Source: Turneriella parva (GTDB taxonomy: Bacteria; Spirochaetota; Leptospiria; Turneriellales; Turneriellaceae). From it: a stretch of 50,627 nucleotides of DNA. Both the position numbers and the translations under genes were made by a program. Shown piece by piece: positions 42,784 through 50,627 of the stretch. Below the pieces are notes generated by a model. That model had not been told where the DNA came from. It worked only from the letters and a program-made list of their open reading frames with translations, and did no database searches. Location of the stretch: NCBI GenBank assembly GCA_020719945.1, contig DYPL01000009.1, positions 6,960-57,586 of the forward strand. Reading direction: 5' to 3'. Positions within the stretch are counted from its first letter, which is position 1. Each line of letters opens with the position of its first letter.

Positions 42784-45339
42784 ATGCGCCGTTATCTACC
42801 ATTTTTTTTGGTCTTGTGGGCGCTTCCCGCACTGGCACTGATTCAGGAAATTCCTCCTGAAGGAGCTGTTCTCGACTCTACGAAAGAATTCCCGTGGTAT
42901 GCCACCCAGGAGGCTGTAGAACCAGAACGGGAATCCCGCATCCTCGAAGAGATCGCGCAACCGGGAGAAATCTGGAAAGCGGTGACCATTCCAGGAAACT
43001 TGTTTGGACAACGCGGATTTTCCTTAAAAAAAGGACATCGCGCCTGGCTGCTCAAACTATTTAGCGCCTCGGTAAACAACAACGGTGAATTTGTTCTGCA
43101 CGCAGGGTTTATTACAGACAGAGACCGCGTATATCTAAATGGTCGGCTGATTGCGCAGACGGGAGAGTTTGGCGCGCGTTTGCCACAGGCTTATGAGAAA
43201 CAGCGCTATTACAGATTACCCGAAGAATATTTGCGACGCGGCGGCATCAATGTATTGCTGATCGAAGCAGAAGGCTACTTCAAGGACGAGATTGGGATAA
43301 CCGGCGGCGAAACAGAAATAAGACCGGCAGCAGTAATCTATAAAAAATACTTTTTTCAGAATCTGGCTCCCCTCTTTTTTCTGGCAATCTATATTACGGT
43401 GGCATCGTACTTTTTATTTTTATTTTTTCGTCGGCAGAAAGAAAAAACGAATTTGTTTTTTGCTCTTTTCGTGATTCTTCTCGTCATCTACCAGTTTCTC
43501 CGCACGGATATAAAGCATCTTATTTTCCCCGATTCTTTCTTTAACATGAAAAAACTGGAGTATCTGGTTTTATTTTCTGTGGTGCCTGCCTTTTACTTTT
43601 TCTTAAGAACTTATTTTACCCTGCAAAAAACAAAAGGGCTGCTGTTTCTCGACCGGTTAGTTTACCTGCCTCTGGGTGCACTCTCAGCCTCTTTTATTTA
43701 CGTCCTTTTTACTGACAATGTACTGCACTGGACTTCCATTAATAAAACAGTGGTGCAACTGTTTTCCTGGCCAATCATTATTATGGCGCTCATGCATATT
43801 TTGTGGCAGAGGATCAAGGCAAAAGATAAAGACGCGCTTGCTCTCGCATTTGGTCTCGTTGTCGTTATTATTTCTGTCGTCGTGGATGTGCTCACTTCCC
43901 GCAACGTCTTGAATCTGCCGCGCGTTTCCGGTTACACATTTTTTCTGTTTGTGATTGCCATGGCCACGGTGCTGGCCAATAAATTTGTGCGCGTCCACCA
44001 GCAGGTTGAGGAGCTCAACGAGTCGCTCGAAAAAAAAGTGGAGCTCAGAACGCGCGAGCTGCAGTTTTCCCTGGAGCAGGTTCAACTCATGAAGCAGCAG
44101 CAGGATGGAGATTATTTTTTGACATCGCTTCTGATTGACCCTCTTTCTGCCAACCGCGCCGAGAGTGATTTTTTAAGCGTTGAGTATATTGTGGAGTCTA
44201 AAAAGAAATTCAGTTTTCGCCGCTGGAAAAAAGAAATTGGCGGCGACCTGTGTGCCGCCCACAAGATTACTCTGCGCGGTAGATCTTTTGTCACTTTTAT
44301 GTCTGCCGATGCCATGGGTAAATCCATGCAGGGGGCCGGCGGTGTTCTCGTCGCGGGGTCTGTTTTTTCGAGCATTATAGAACGAACTCATTTGTCTTCT
44401 TCTGTATCTAGTCTGTACCCGGAGCAGTGGCTGCGTAATGCCATCATTGAGATTAATAAAATTTTTAAAAGCTTTGATGGTTCAATGCTGATTTCCATGG
44501 TGCTTGGCCTTGTAGACGAGCAAAACGGTTTTCTCTATTTCGTGAATGCAGAGCATCCTTTTTCCATTTTATACCGGGACAAAAAAGCATCGTTTATAGA
44601 AAAGGAAACGAATCTTCGCAAACTCGGCATGGCCGATGAAAACTTTGAAATACAAACGCTTCAACTTATGCCCGGAGATGTTTTTGTGGCTGGTTCGGAC
44701 GGGCGCGACGATATTCTTCTGGAAACGCCCGAAGGCAAAGTGATGAACGAAGACATGGATCGGATTTTATCCATCGCGGAGCAAAGCCAGGGCAGCCTTC
44801 CGGAAATGGTATCTCTGCTGCACCAGTCTGGCGAGATCTCCGACGATTTGTCGCTGTTGCGCATTGAGTTCCGCCATTCTCCGCCCCATCTTCTACCTGC
44901 CCAGACTGTTTCTATTCCTGACAATCTGGAGCAGTTCAAAGAATATCTTTCGCAATTTAACGACGCACCCGAATGGTATTCTCTCGCGCGGGAACTGTCT
45001 CTGGCTTTGTTTCGCCAGAAAAAATACAGCGAATGTTCCGACCTTTCGGAAGATCTAAGCAGCAGAAACCCTGCTCTCGAAGAGTTTATTTATTTGGCTT
45101 CTTACACGGCAAAACTTTCGGGACAGTATGCGCGCGCCATCCTGCTTTCTGAACGGCTGCGCCTTCGCAACCGCCGACACGCAAAAAATTTAGTAAATTT
45201 AATTGATTCCAGCATTGCCGATACGCGTTTTGAGAGAGCGGAAACTCTTCTCGAAGAAGCAGCATCGCTTGGTCTGGAAAATTCCAATATAGAGAGGCTC
45301 CGAAATGTATTACACAGCAAAAAGAAAAATATCGCTTAA
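42784..45339 (+). CDS. 7TMR-DISM sensor / SpoIIE PP2C phosphatase
   Basis: An 851-residue membrane signalling protein. Signal peptide MRRYLPFFLVLWALPALAL. A periplasmic jelly-roll-like sensor (about residues 60-180; GEFVLHAGFITDRDRVYLNG). Seven membrane helices (about 195-405). A coiled coil (VEELNESLEKKVELRTREL). A PP2C/SpoIIE domain (about 455-705; KKEIGGDLCAAHKI, MSADAMGKSMQGA, DVFVAGSDGRDDILL, ISDDLSLLRIEF) has the Asp residues that bind Mn/Mg. The last 140 residues look TPR-like (CSDLSEDLSSRNPALEEF). It probably dephosphorylates an anti-sigma factor antagonist or similar. This architecture is plentiful in Leptospira. AGGGGA precedes the ATG; TTGACA is 35 bases upstream. It overlaps the next gene by 35 bases. 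Confidence 0.9.
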   Translation: MRRYLPFFLVLWALPALALIQEIPPEGAVLDSTKEFPWYATQEAVEPERESRILEEIAQPGEIWKAVTIPGNLFGQRGFSLKKGHRAWLLKLFSASVNNNGEFVLHAGFITDRDRVYLNGRLIAQTGEFGARLPQAYEKQRYYRLPEEYLRRGGINVLLIEAEGYFKDEIGITGGETEIRPAAVIYKKYFFQNLAPLFFLAIYITVASYFLFLFFRRQKEKTNLFFALFVILLVIYQFLRTDIKHLIFPDSFFNMKKLEYLVLFSVVPAFYFFLRTYFTLQKTKGLLFLDRLVYLPLGALSASFIYVLFTDNVLHWTSINKTVVQLFSWPIIIMALMHILWQRIKAKDKDALALAFGLVVVIISVVVDVLTSRNVLNLPRVSGYTFFLFVIAMATVLANKFVRVHQQVEELNESLEKKVELRTRELQFSLEQVQLMKQQQDGDYFLTSLLIDPLSANRAESDFLSVEYIVESKKKFSFRRWKKEIGGDLCAAHKITLRGRSFVTFMSADAMGKSMQGAGGVLVAGSVFSSIIERTHLSSSVSSLYPEQWLRNAIIEINKIFKSFDGSMLISMVLGLVDEQNGFLYFVNAEHPFSILYRDKKASFIEKETNLRKLGMADENFEIQTLQLMPGDVFVAGSDGRDDILLETPEGKVMNEDMDRILSIAEQSQGSLPEMVSLLHQSGEISDDLSLLRIEFRHSPPHLLPAQTVSIPDNLEQFKEYLSQFNDAPEWYSLARELSLALFRQKKYSECSDLSEDLSSRNPALEEFIYLASYTAKLSGQYARAILLSERLRLRNRRHAKNLVNLIDSSIADTRFERAETLLEEAASLGLENSNIERLRNVLHSKKKNIA

Positions 45340-48300
45340 CTGGTTACCTTTATTCTCCTTGTTTTTTTTGGCGCACTGCGGCATGGGAGAACCGGCGCAG
45401 TCGTCCAAAGAGGGGATTCAATTATACGCCACCGACCCGGCCAGTCACAAATTTTCTGCCGCTTTAGATCCCGTATCCGATGCCATTGGCGCTGCCAGCA
45501 CTTCTGTGAAGTGTGCTCTATCTGGCCTGAACTCTTCTTCTATTGAGTCTGCCCTTGCCGGACGCGCATCGAACGGAATTCCCGTGACCCTTTACGCGGA
45601 TCGCGACAGCGTAAAGAAAGAAACGACTGTAACCGCAACGGCGTCGCGCTATAAGGGTTTTGAGAGGCTCATCAATACCCATGGATTTTCTCACAATTTA
45701 GATTCAGCCTCCTCTGGAACAAAAACAATCGTCTTTGGCAATACGGGCGATGGTCGCATGAGCTACAATTTTTGTCTCATTGATAACACCCAGGTTATTG
45801 TATCAACCGCTGCCTTAGACGAAGACGAATTGTTGTTAGAGCCTGCTGCCGTATTAATTTTTGGTTCTGGTGAGGATGGCATTTCCGTCGATTTTAAGCG
45901 CGAGCTCAACATGCTTTCCGAGGGTTCTTTTGGTGCAGCCAAAAACCGCACGGATTTGGCCACCAAGTATGCCGTTCGCGACCAGATTATTAGTTTATTC
46001 TGGGGTCAGCACGAAGATCCTGTTGAGGAGATAGCGGCGGATATTTTGCGCGCAAAGAAGTCGGTGGAGTTTTATTCTTCTTCTTTGAAGCAGACTTCTA
46101 CCACCGCATCTAAGGATATTGTCACTGCTTTGAAGACGGTGAATTCTACTGGTGTTTCTGTTGTAGCGCGCTTTTCCACGGCTGCACGCGAAGAGGCAAA
46201 CAACCTTATTCAGAATATTGTAGATGCGGGAATTACGCCTACTTACCTGACGAGTGAAGCATTGGGTGGAACGCAAATTTTTATTATAGACCGGGGCGAA
46301 ACCGACCAGCGGGTTCTACTGTATTCTGGTTCTCTGCATTCGCGCGGAAACAGCAGCGACGATTCTCTGCTCTTATCTCTAAAAGGCAAAACCTCTGTCA
46401 ATACCTACTCTTCTTTGCTGAACAAAATCGACGATTCCGTGAACGGAGCCCCCATTGTCATTAGCACGCTTCCAGAAAAGGACACTAACATTGCATTATA
46501 CCGCAAAACAATATCTATCACGTTCGACAAGGTCATGGATGCCAATACATTTTCCAATTCCGTACTCACTGCTAATGGTGAATTGTCGCATAATATTACC
46601 GGCATTAATTTTACAGGACTGGACGCCACGGGAAGAACGGCGTTTTTCTTTGTGCCTTTTTCTGTTGGAGAAATTGTTACGATCACATTGAACAATGTCG
46701 TGAAATCCGCCACGAATAAAACCATGGAGCAGCCTTATTCCTTTCAAGTGACTACTGTCGATAACGGCATTGCGTATCTTCAGATTACAGAAATAGAAGC
46801 GGATGCTACTATGGACTGGCTGGAAATTCGCGCTGTCTCTAGTGGAATATTGAGTGGCAGCAAGCTCCAGCTGTATAACAGCTCCGGAAATCTTACGGAA
46901 TATACGTTTCCGGAAACCACAACATCGGTTACCACTGGTAATTTTATCGTCGTGCACACACAGGAGACCGGGATCGATACAGCAACAGATTATTATCTCC
47001 CCACTGATATACAAACCTCGATTACAGCCACCGATGCCGTTCTGCTGCTGTTGGATAAAGATGGATACATGATGGATTTTGTAGCCTATGCCGATGGAGC
47101 CCCTGCCACTTCTCACCCGGCACTGGTAGATGCAGCCAAACTGCAGGCTGCATGGCTTACCAATGGGGCGGCGGGAGCCGTACAGGCAGATTTTGTCAAT
47201 TCTGCCAAAGATGATGCTACCACCAATACTTTAAGCCGCCACAAAAACACGGATTACCAGGATACCAATACCCATATTGACTGGGTCGCGGCGGCTGCAA
47301 GCAAAGGCAGCGAAAATGGCGCAACTACCGCAGAAACCTTTTCTCTCGTTTCAGCCCAATCCACGTCTTCTACGAACGTAGAAATCAATTTTTCGCATGC
47401 GCCGCTGCGCTATCTTGCAGAAACGGCTGCAAACTACTCCATCTCTCCCGCGATTTCCGTGCATGGAGCAACTCTGAATGGAACCAAAGTGACTCTCACG
47501 ACAGACGCTCAAACTTCTTCTACAGAGTACACCGTTACCGTAAATAATATCACCCGTTTTGGAGATGCCGCTACGCTAACGCCGAATACGAAAACCTTCA
47601 CTGGATACATTGTTCCAGGTGCGCCGGCAACAATCGCCATCAACGAAGTGTCCCCCGATGTAACCAGCACACCGTTTGACTGGATTGAATTGTATGTGGT
47701 GGATAACGGCAATACTAATCAATTTGTTTTAAAAGAAGGAACCAGCTCACTGATGATATTTCCTTCTGCAAACGTTACTGCGGGAGACTATATTCTCGTG
47801 CACTTAAAGGCCACCGGCAGCGAAATAAACGAAACGGCTTCCAAAACGCAGAGCAGCGACTTCGGATCTTCTGCCACCGCATGGGATTTTTATTCCTCTG
47901 ATACGGGACTCACCACAACAGACAATGTCATTACACTACTCTCCCCCGATACAAGCATTGCCGATGCTCTGGTGTTTGCGGATTACGGCGGGACTTTTTC
48001 CGGGAGCACAACAGAGGCAAACAATGCCATTACCGCCGGGGTGTGGAGCAAAGACGGTGGCAGTGTTGCCGAAACCGACGGCGCCTGGTCGGCAGAAGTG
48101 AGCTCTGCAAAATCAATCATGAGAAAGAGCGACAATTATACAGCGGGAAGCAAAAAGCGCTATAACTGGTTTGTGGCAACGGCAACCCCGGGAGCTACAA
48201 ATACAGGCAATGATTTTGCCCGAGCAACCGTTTCTTCTGCCGTGGCACCTTCCTCTTCCTCGCTTACGGTTACCTTTTCCCGCAACGTGGGCTCTGTAAC

Positions 48301-49096
48301 CCTTACTGATTTTTCTGTTACAGGCGGGTCTAGCTTAACGCTCAGCAATCCGGTTATTGCTGCCAACAAAGTTACCTTTGATACGACCTCGCAAACGGGT
48401 GGGACAAATTACACATTAAACTACAATGCAACTGGAATGGTGGATCCATATGGCGAGCCGTTAGCGGCAGCAGGGAGCACAGGCTTTGTGGGGTATCTTG
48501 CCCCCGCCTCTGCCGTTATTTCGGAAATATTTATGGATGACTCCCCAGATGCCTGCGAACTCACAATCACAGCACCGGGCAGCCTGACAAACTTCACCAT
48601 TGAATTAAACGATGGTCTAAAATACACTTTTCCATCCACTGTAGGGTTTTCGACAGGAGATGTTATTGTGGTGCACTGGCAAGCTACCGGAACGGACGAA
48701 GTGAATGGCAACCCTAACCTAAGCGCAGATACTGGTCATACCAACGGATATGATTTTTGGTTTTCATCAAGTACGACGATAACTTCTACTGATGCCGAAT
48801 TAACCCTAAAAAATAATACTGGCACTGTGTTAGACTATGCCGCATGGTACGATGTTGCTTTTGGTTCCGGCCAATCGACACGGGTCACAACGCATGTTTC
48901 CTCCGGACATTGGACAGATAATGGCGATGGATTAACGGAAGTTGATCTCATCAATTCAGCGCTTGACAATGGTACCGATAAATGTTTAATCAGAAATAAC
49001 GGAAGCACTGGAAATGGTACGCATACAGATACACATTCTGCCACAGACTGGTCTGCTAATACATGCAATCTGGGAAATAACCAGGCCGCTCCGTGA
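45305..49096 (+). CDS. Large lipoprotein: PLD-like domains plus lamin-tail-like repeats
   Basis: A 1263-residue lipoprotein (signal to FLAHC, Cys26). Residues of about 40-370 resemble two phospholipase-D-like halves (for example TKTIVFGN and FCLIDNTQVIVSTAALDEDE; FIIDRGETDQ then LLYSGSLHSRGNSSDDSL). However, the catalytic HxKxxxxD is missing in both, so it is probably inactive. Next a Big-like domain (about 380-480, ITFDKVMDANTFSNSVL). Then three lamin-tail (LTD)-like modules: YLQITEIEADATMDWLEI, IAINEVSPDVTSTPFDWIEL and AVISEIFMDDSPDACELT. Each is followed by strands ending in a DW motif (IDWVAAAASKG, YNWFVATATPG, TDWSANTCNLG). Bacterial LTD proteins are often surface-exposed. The start overlaps the phosphatase gene by 35 bases. 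Confidence 0.8.
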   Translation: MYYTAKRKISLNWLPLFSLFFLAHCGMGEPAQSSKEGIQLYATDPASHKFSAALDPVSDAIGAASTSVKCALSGLNSSSIESALAGRASNGIPVTLYADRDSVKKETTVTATASRYKGFERLINTHGFSHNLDSASSGTKTIVFGNTGDGRMSYNFCLIDNTQVIVSTAALDEDELLLEPAAVLIFGSGEDGISVDFKRELNMLSEGSFGAAKNRTDLATKYAVRDQIISLFWGQHEDPVEEIAADILRAKKSVEFYSSSLKQTSTTASKDIVTALKTVNSTGVSVVARFSTAAREEANNLIQNIVDAGITPTYLTSEALGGTQIFIIDRGETDQRVLLYSGSLHSRGNSSDDSLLLSLKGKTSVNTYSSLLNKIDDSVNGAPIVISTLPEKDTNIALYRKTISITFDKVMDANTFSNSVLTANGELSHNITGINFTGLDATGRTAFFFVPFSVGEIVTITLNNVVKSATNKTMEQPYSFQVTTVDNGIAYLQITEIEADATMDWLEIRAVSSGILSGSKLQLYNSSGNLTEYTFPETTTSVTTGNFIVVHTQETGIDTATDYYLPTDIQTSITATDAVLLLLDKDGYMMDFVAYADGAPATSHPALVDAAKLQAAWLTNGAAGAVQADFVNSAKDDATTNTLSRHKNTDYQDTNTHIDWVAAAASKGSENGATTAETFSLVSAQSTSSTNVEINFSHAPLRYLAETAANYSISPAISVHGATLNGTKVTLTTDAQTSSTEYTVTVNNITRFGDAATLTPNTKTFTGYIVPGAPATIAINEVSPDVTSTPFDWIELYVVDNGNTNQFVLKEGTSSLMIFPSANVTAGDYILVHLKATGSEINETASKTQSSDFGSSATAWDFYSSDTGLTTTDNVITLLSPDTSIADALVFADYGGTFSGSTTEANNAITAGVWSKDGGSVAETDGAWSAEVSSAKSIMRKSDNYTAGSKKRYNWFVATATPGATNTGNDFARATVSSAVAPSSSSLTVTFSRNVGSVTLTDFSVTGGSSLTLSNPVIAANKVTFDTTSQTGGTNYTLNYNATGMVDPYGEPLAAAGSTGFVGYLAPASAVISEIFMDDSPDACELTITAPGSLTNFTIELNDGLKYTFPSTVGFSTGDVIVVHWQATGTDEVNGNPNLSADTGHTNGYDFWFSSSTTITSTDAELTLKNNTGTVLDYAAWYDVAFGSGQSTRVTTHVSSGHWTDNGDGLTEVDLINSALDNGTDKCLIRNNGSTGNGTHTDTHSATDWSANTCNLGNNQAAP

Positions 49097-49167
49097 ATTA
49101 ATGATACAAATCAATCCACGGACTGGGCAGCCGGCACAAGCGTAAACACCATAGGCGCGCCAAACTG
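49097..49167 (+). other. In-frame remnant of a lamin-tail C-terminus after the stop
   Basis: Directly after the lipoprotein stop codon the same frame reads NDTNQSTDWAAGTSVNTIGA and then PN, stopping at TGA 49165-49167. It resembles the DW end motif found in the preceding protein (DTHSATDWSANTCNLGNN). It looks like the end of another LTD module left after recombination. No start codon or ribosome site belongs to it. The rest to 49319 contains short CTTCG-rich direct repeats (near 49208-49241) and no gene. Confidence 0.45.
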
Positions 49168-49319
49168 ATAAAGAGCAAGGCCTCCCCTGGCGGCTCATCT
49201 CGTTCTGCGCATACTTCGACTTCGCTACTTCGTCCACTTCGTGACAGTACAGGTCAGCACCGAAGGTACTACGCTCAATGAACGGAACTCAACGTAAACT
49301 TCCACCGCTCTTTTGGAGG

Positions 49320-49340
49320 CTCAAGGGCACCGCCCTTGAG
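49320..49340. repeat. 9-bp inverted repeat before the array
   Basis: CTCAAGGGC-ACC-GCCCTTGAG, a perfect 9-bp stem with a 3-base loop. The core GGGCACCGCCC is identical to that near 38056. It stands 34 bases before the first repeat of the array; no T-tract follows. Confidence 0.65.
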
Positions 49341-49373
49341 AACTCAGAAGGGAAAGACCACCGTGGCGGGCGC

Positions 49374-50602
49374 TTGGTAGGTAACAAAACGTGAGTATGA
49401 GACATAATGTGGCGAACGGTTGGTAGGTAACAAAACCCGTAAGTATGAGACATAATATGCCGAACGCTTGGTAGGTAACAAAACCCGAGTATGAGACATA
49501 ATGTGGCGCGCCGTTGGTAGGTAACAAAACCCGTGAGTATGAGACATAATGCGGCGCGCCGTTGGTAGGTAACAAAACCCGTGAGTATGAGACATAATGT
49601 GGCAGGCGCTTGGTAGGTAACAAAACCCGAGTATGAGACATAATGCGGCGAACGCTTGGTAGGTAACAAAACGTGAGTATGAGACATAATGCAGCGGACG
49701 CTTGGTAGGTAACAAACCGTGAGTATGAGACATAATGTGGCGAACGCTTGGTAGGTAACAAAACCGTGAGTATGAGACATAATGTGGCGGACGCTTGGTA
49801 GGTAACAAAACCCGTGAGTATGAGACATAATATGGCGAACGGTTGGTAGGTAACAAAACGGGAGTAGGAGACATAATATGGCAGGCGCTTGGTAGGTAAC
49901 AAAACGTGAGTATGAGACATAATGCGGCATGCCGTTGGTAGGTAACAAAACCCGTAAGTATGAGACATAATACAGCGCGCCGTTGGTAGGTAACAAAACC
50001 CGTGAGTATGAGACATAATGTGCCGAACGGTTGGTAGGTAACAAAACCCGTGAGTATGAGACATAATGCGGCGAACGCTTGGTAGGTAACAAAACGTGAG
50101 TATGAGACATAATATGCCGAACGCTTGGTAGGTAACAAAACGTGAGTATGAGACATAATGCAGCGGCCGCTTGGTAGGTAACAAAACCCGTGAGTATGAG
50201 ACATAATATGCCGAACGCTTGGTAGGTAACAAAACCCGTGAGTATGAGACATAATATGGCGGGCGCTTGGTAGGTAACAAAACCCGTGAGTAGGAGACAT
50301 AATATGCCGAACGCTTGGTAGGTAACAAAACCCGTGAGTATGAGACATAATGTGGCGGGCGCTTGGTAGGTAACAAAACCCATGAGTATGAGACATAATA
50401 TGCCGAACGCTTGGTAGGTAACAAAACCCGTGAGTATGAGACATAATATGCCGAACGCTTGGTAGGTAACAAAACCCGTGAGTATGAGACATAATATGGC
50501 GGGCGCTTGGTAGGTAACAAAACCCGTGAGTAGGAGACATAATATGCCGAACGCTTGGTAGGTAACAAAACCCGTGAGTATGAGACATAATGCAGCGGCC
50601 GC
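49374..50602. repeat. Direct-repeat array, 26 units of 46-48 bp with variable 11-bp tracts
   Basis: Repeat starts (TTGGTAGG) are at 49374, 49420, 49468, 49514, 49562, 49610, 49656, 49702, 49748, 49795, 49843, 49889, 49935, 49983, 50031, 50079, 50125, 50171, 50219, 50267, 50315, 50363, 50411, 50459, 50507 and 50555. Each unit has TTGGTAGGTAACAAAAC, a short CCGTGAG or GTGAG variant, then TATGAGACATAAT (about 37 bases), then 11 variable bases. A first variable tract (49363-49373) precedes unit 1. The commonest tract is ATGCCGAACGC; others include GCAGCGGCCGC, GTGGCGCGCCG, GCGGCATGCCG and GTGGCGGGCGC. The left half contains most of the 46-47-bp units; the right third is uniform at 48. The minus strand has no stop in any frame, giving three long but artificial open frames. 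No cas, integrase or transposase gene is near. Function unknown. Confidence 0.97.
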
Positions 50603-50620
50603 TCTGGCGGTTGTTTTTTT
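50599..50620 (+). terminator. Possible weak terminator at the end of the array
   Basis: CCGC-TCTG-GCGG, a 4-bp stem, followed by TTG and seven T. It directly follows the last repeat. If active, it would mean the array is transcribed on the plus strand. Confidence 0.35.
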
Positions 50621-50627
50621 ATTTATT

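Noticed and set aside
49289-50588. Three long minus-strand proteins of 364-415 residues across the array
   Set aside because: The repeat unit has no stop codon in any minus-strand frame, so all three frames stay open. Unit lengths of 46-48 bp shift the frame repeatedly; there is no ribosome site and no single protein period.
49374-50602. CRISPR array
   Set aside because: The non-conserved parts are only 11 bp, several are used repeatedly (ATGCCGAACGC nine times), and no cas genes are present. CRISPR spacers are about 25-40 bp and mostly unique.

Overview
The window looks like a chromosomal segment of a diderm spirochaete, most probably of the Leptospirales (Leptospira, Leptonema or Turneriella type). 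This is inferred from gene content, not from a marker tree. Pointers are an lpxA gene (an LPS outer membrane, absent from Borrelia and Treponema), a 7TMR-DISM/SpoIIE phosphatase, a cyclic-nucleotide-binding/TPR protein next to a CRP-like regulator, spirochaete-style lipoboxes, and several short outer-membrane or lipoproteins without clear homologues. Genes are densely packed, and many adjacent genes share ATGA overlaps. No tRNA, rRNA, phage or insertion sequence was seen.

Layout. 1-3049: end of a P-type cation ATPase, a small membrane protein, lexA-deoB (translationally coupled) and a DUF1858 protein. 3135-5992 (-): lpxA and a membrane Fe-S oxidoreductase resembling an EtfAB:menaquinone oxidoreductase. 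6202-9600: a large outer-membrane metallopeptidase-like protein and a secreted protein. 9816-14767: PilZ, ABC-F ATPase, thioesterase, RRM protein, cytochrome b561 and panC. 14764-16578: a decayed zone with a nonsense-mutated polyprenyl synthase, a CrtI-like desaturase remnant on the opposite strand and a frameshifted response-regulator receiver, with an intact flavin reductase between them. 16608-25713: a long plus-strand operon (cyclophilin lipoprotein, argC, sixA, tsaE, tsaB, rnr, barrel-SppA fusion, glycosyltransferase 9). 25783-29942 (-): peroxiredoxin with a PerR-like box, then radA-tonB-pgm. 29997-36392: mutarotase, a 56-codon ArfA-like gene with a terminator inside its reading frame, a secreted protein, two cNMP-binding proteins, an amidohydrolase, a LysM/LytM protein and a lipoprotein. 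36655-49096: FmdB, outer-membrane protein, DUF2301 protein, NlpC/P60 protein, FAD-linked oxidase, SpoIIE phosphatase and a 1263-residue lipoprotein with lamin-tail-like modules.

The last 1.2 kb (49374-50602) is an array of 26 direct repeats of 46-48 bp. Each has a conserved stretch of about 37 bp and an 11-bp GC-rich variable tract drawn from a limited, mosaic and often self-complementary set. It ends in a possible weak terminator. It is not a CRISPR array and its function is unknown.

Regulatory signals seen: a TTGACG-N17-TATACT promoter with a perfect 7-1-7 operator before the peroxiredoxin; several genes with a TTGAC-like -35 element 33-37 nt before the start codon, most with no clear Shine-Dalgarno sequence, suggesting leaderless mRNAs; intrinsic terminators; and two small families of dispersed intergenic repeats.
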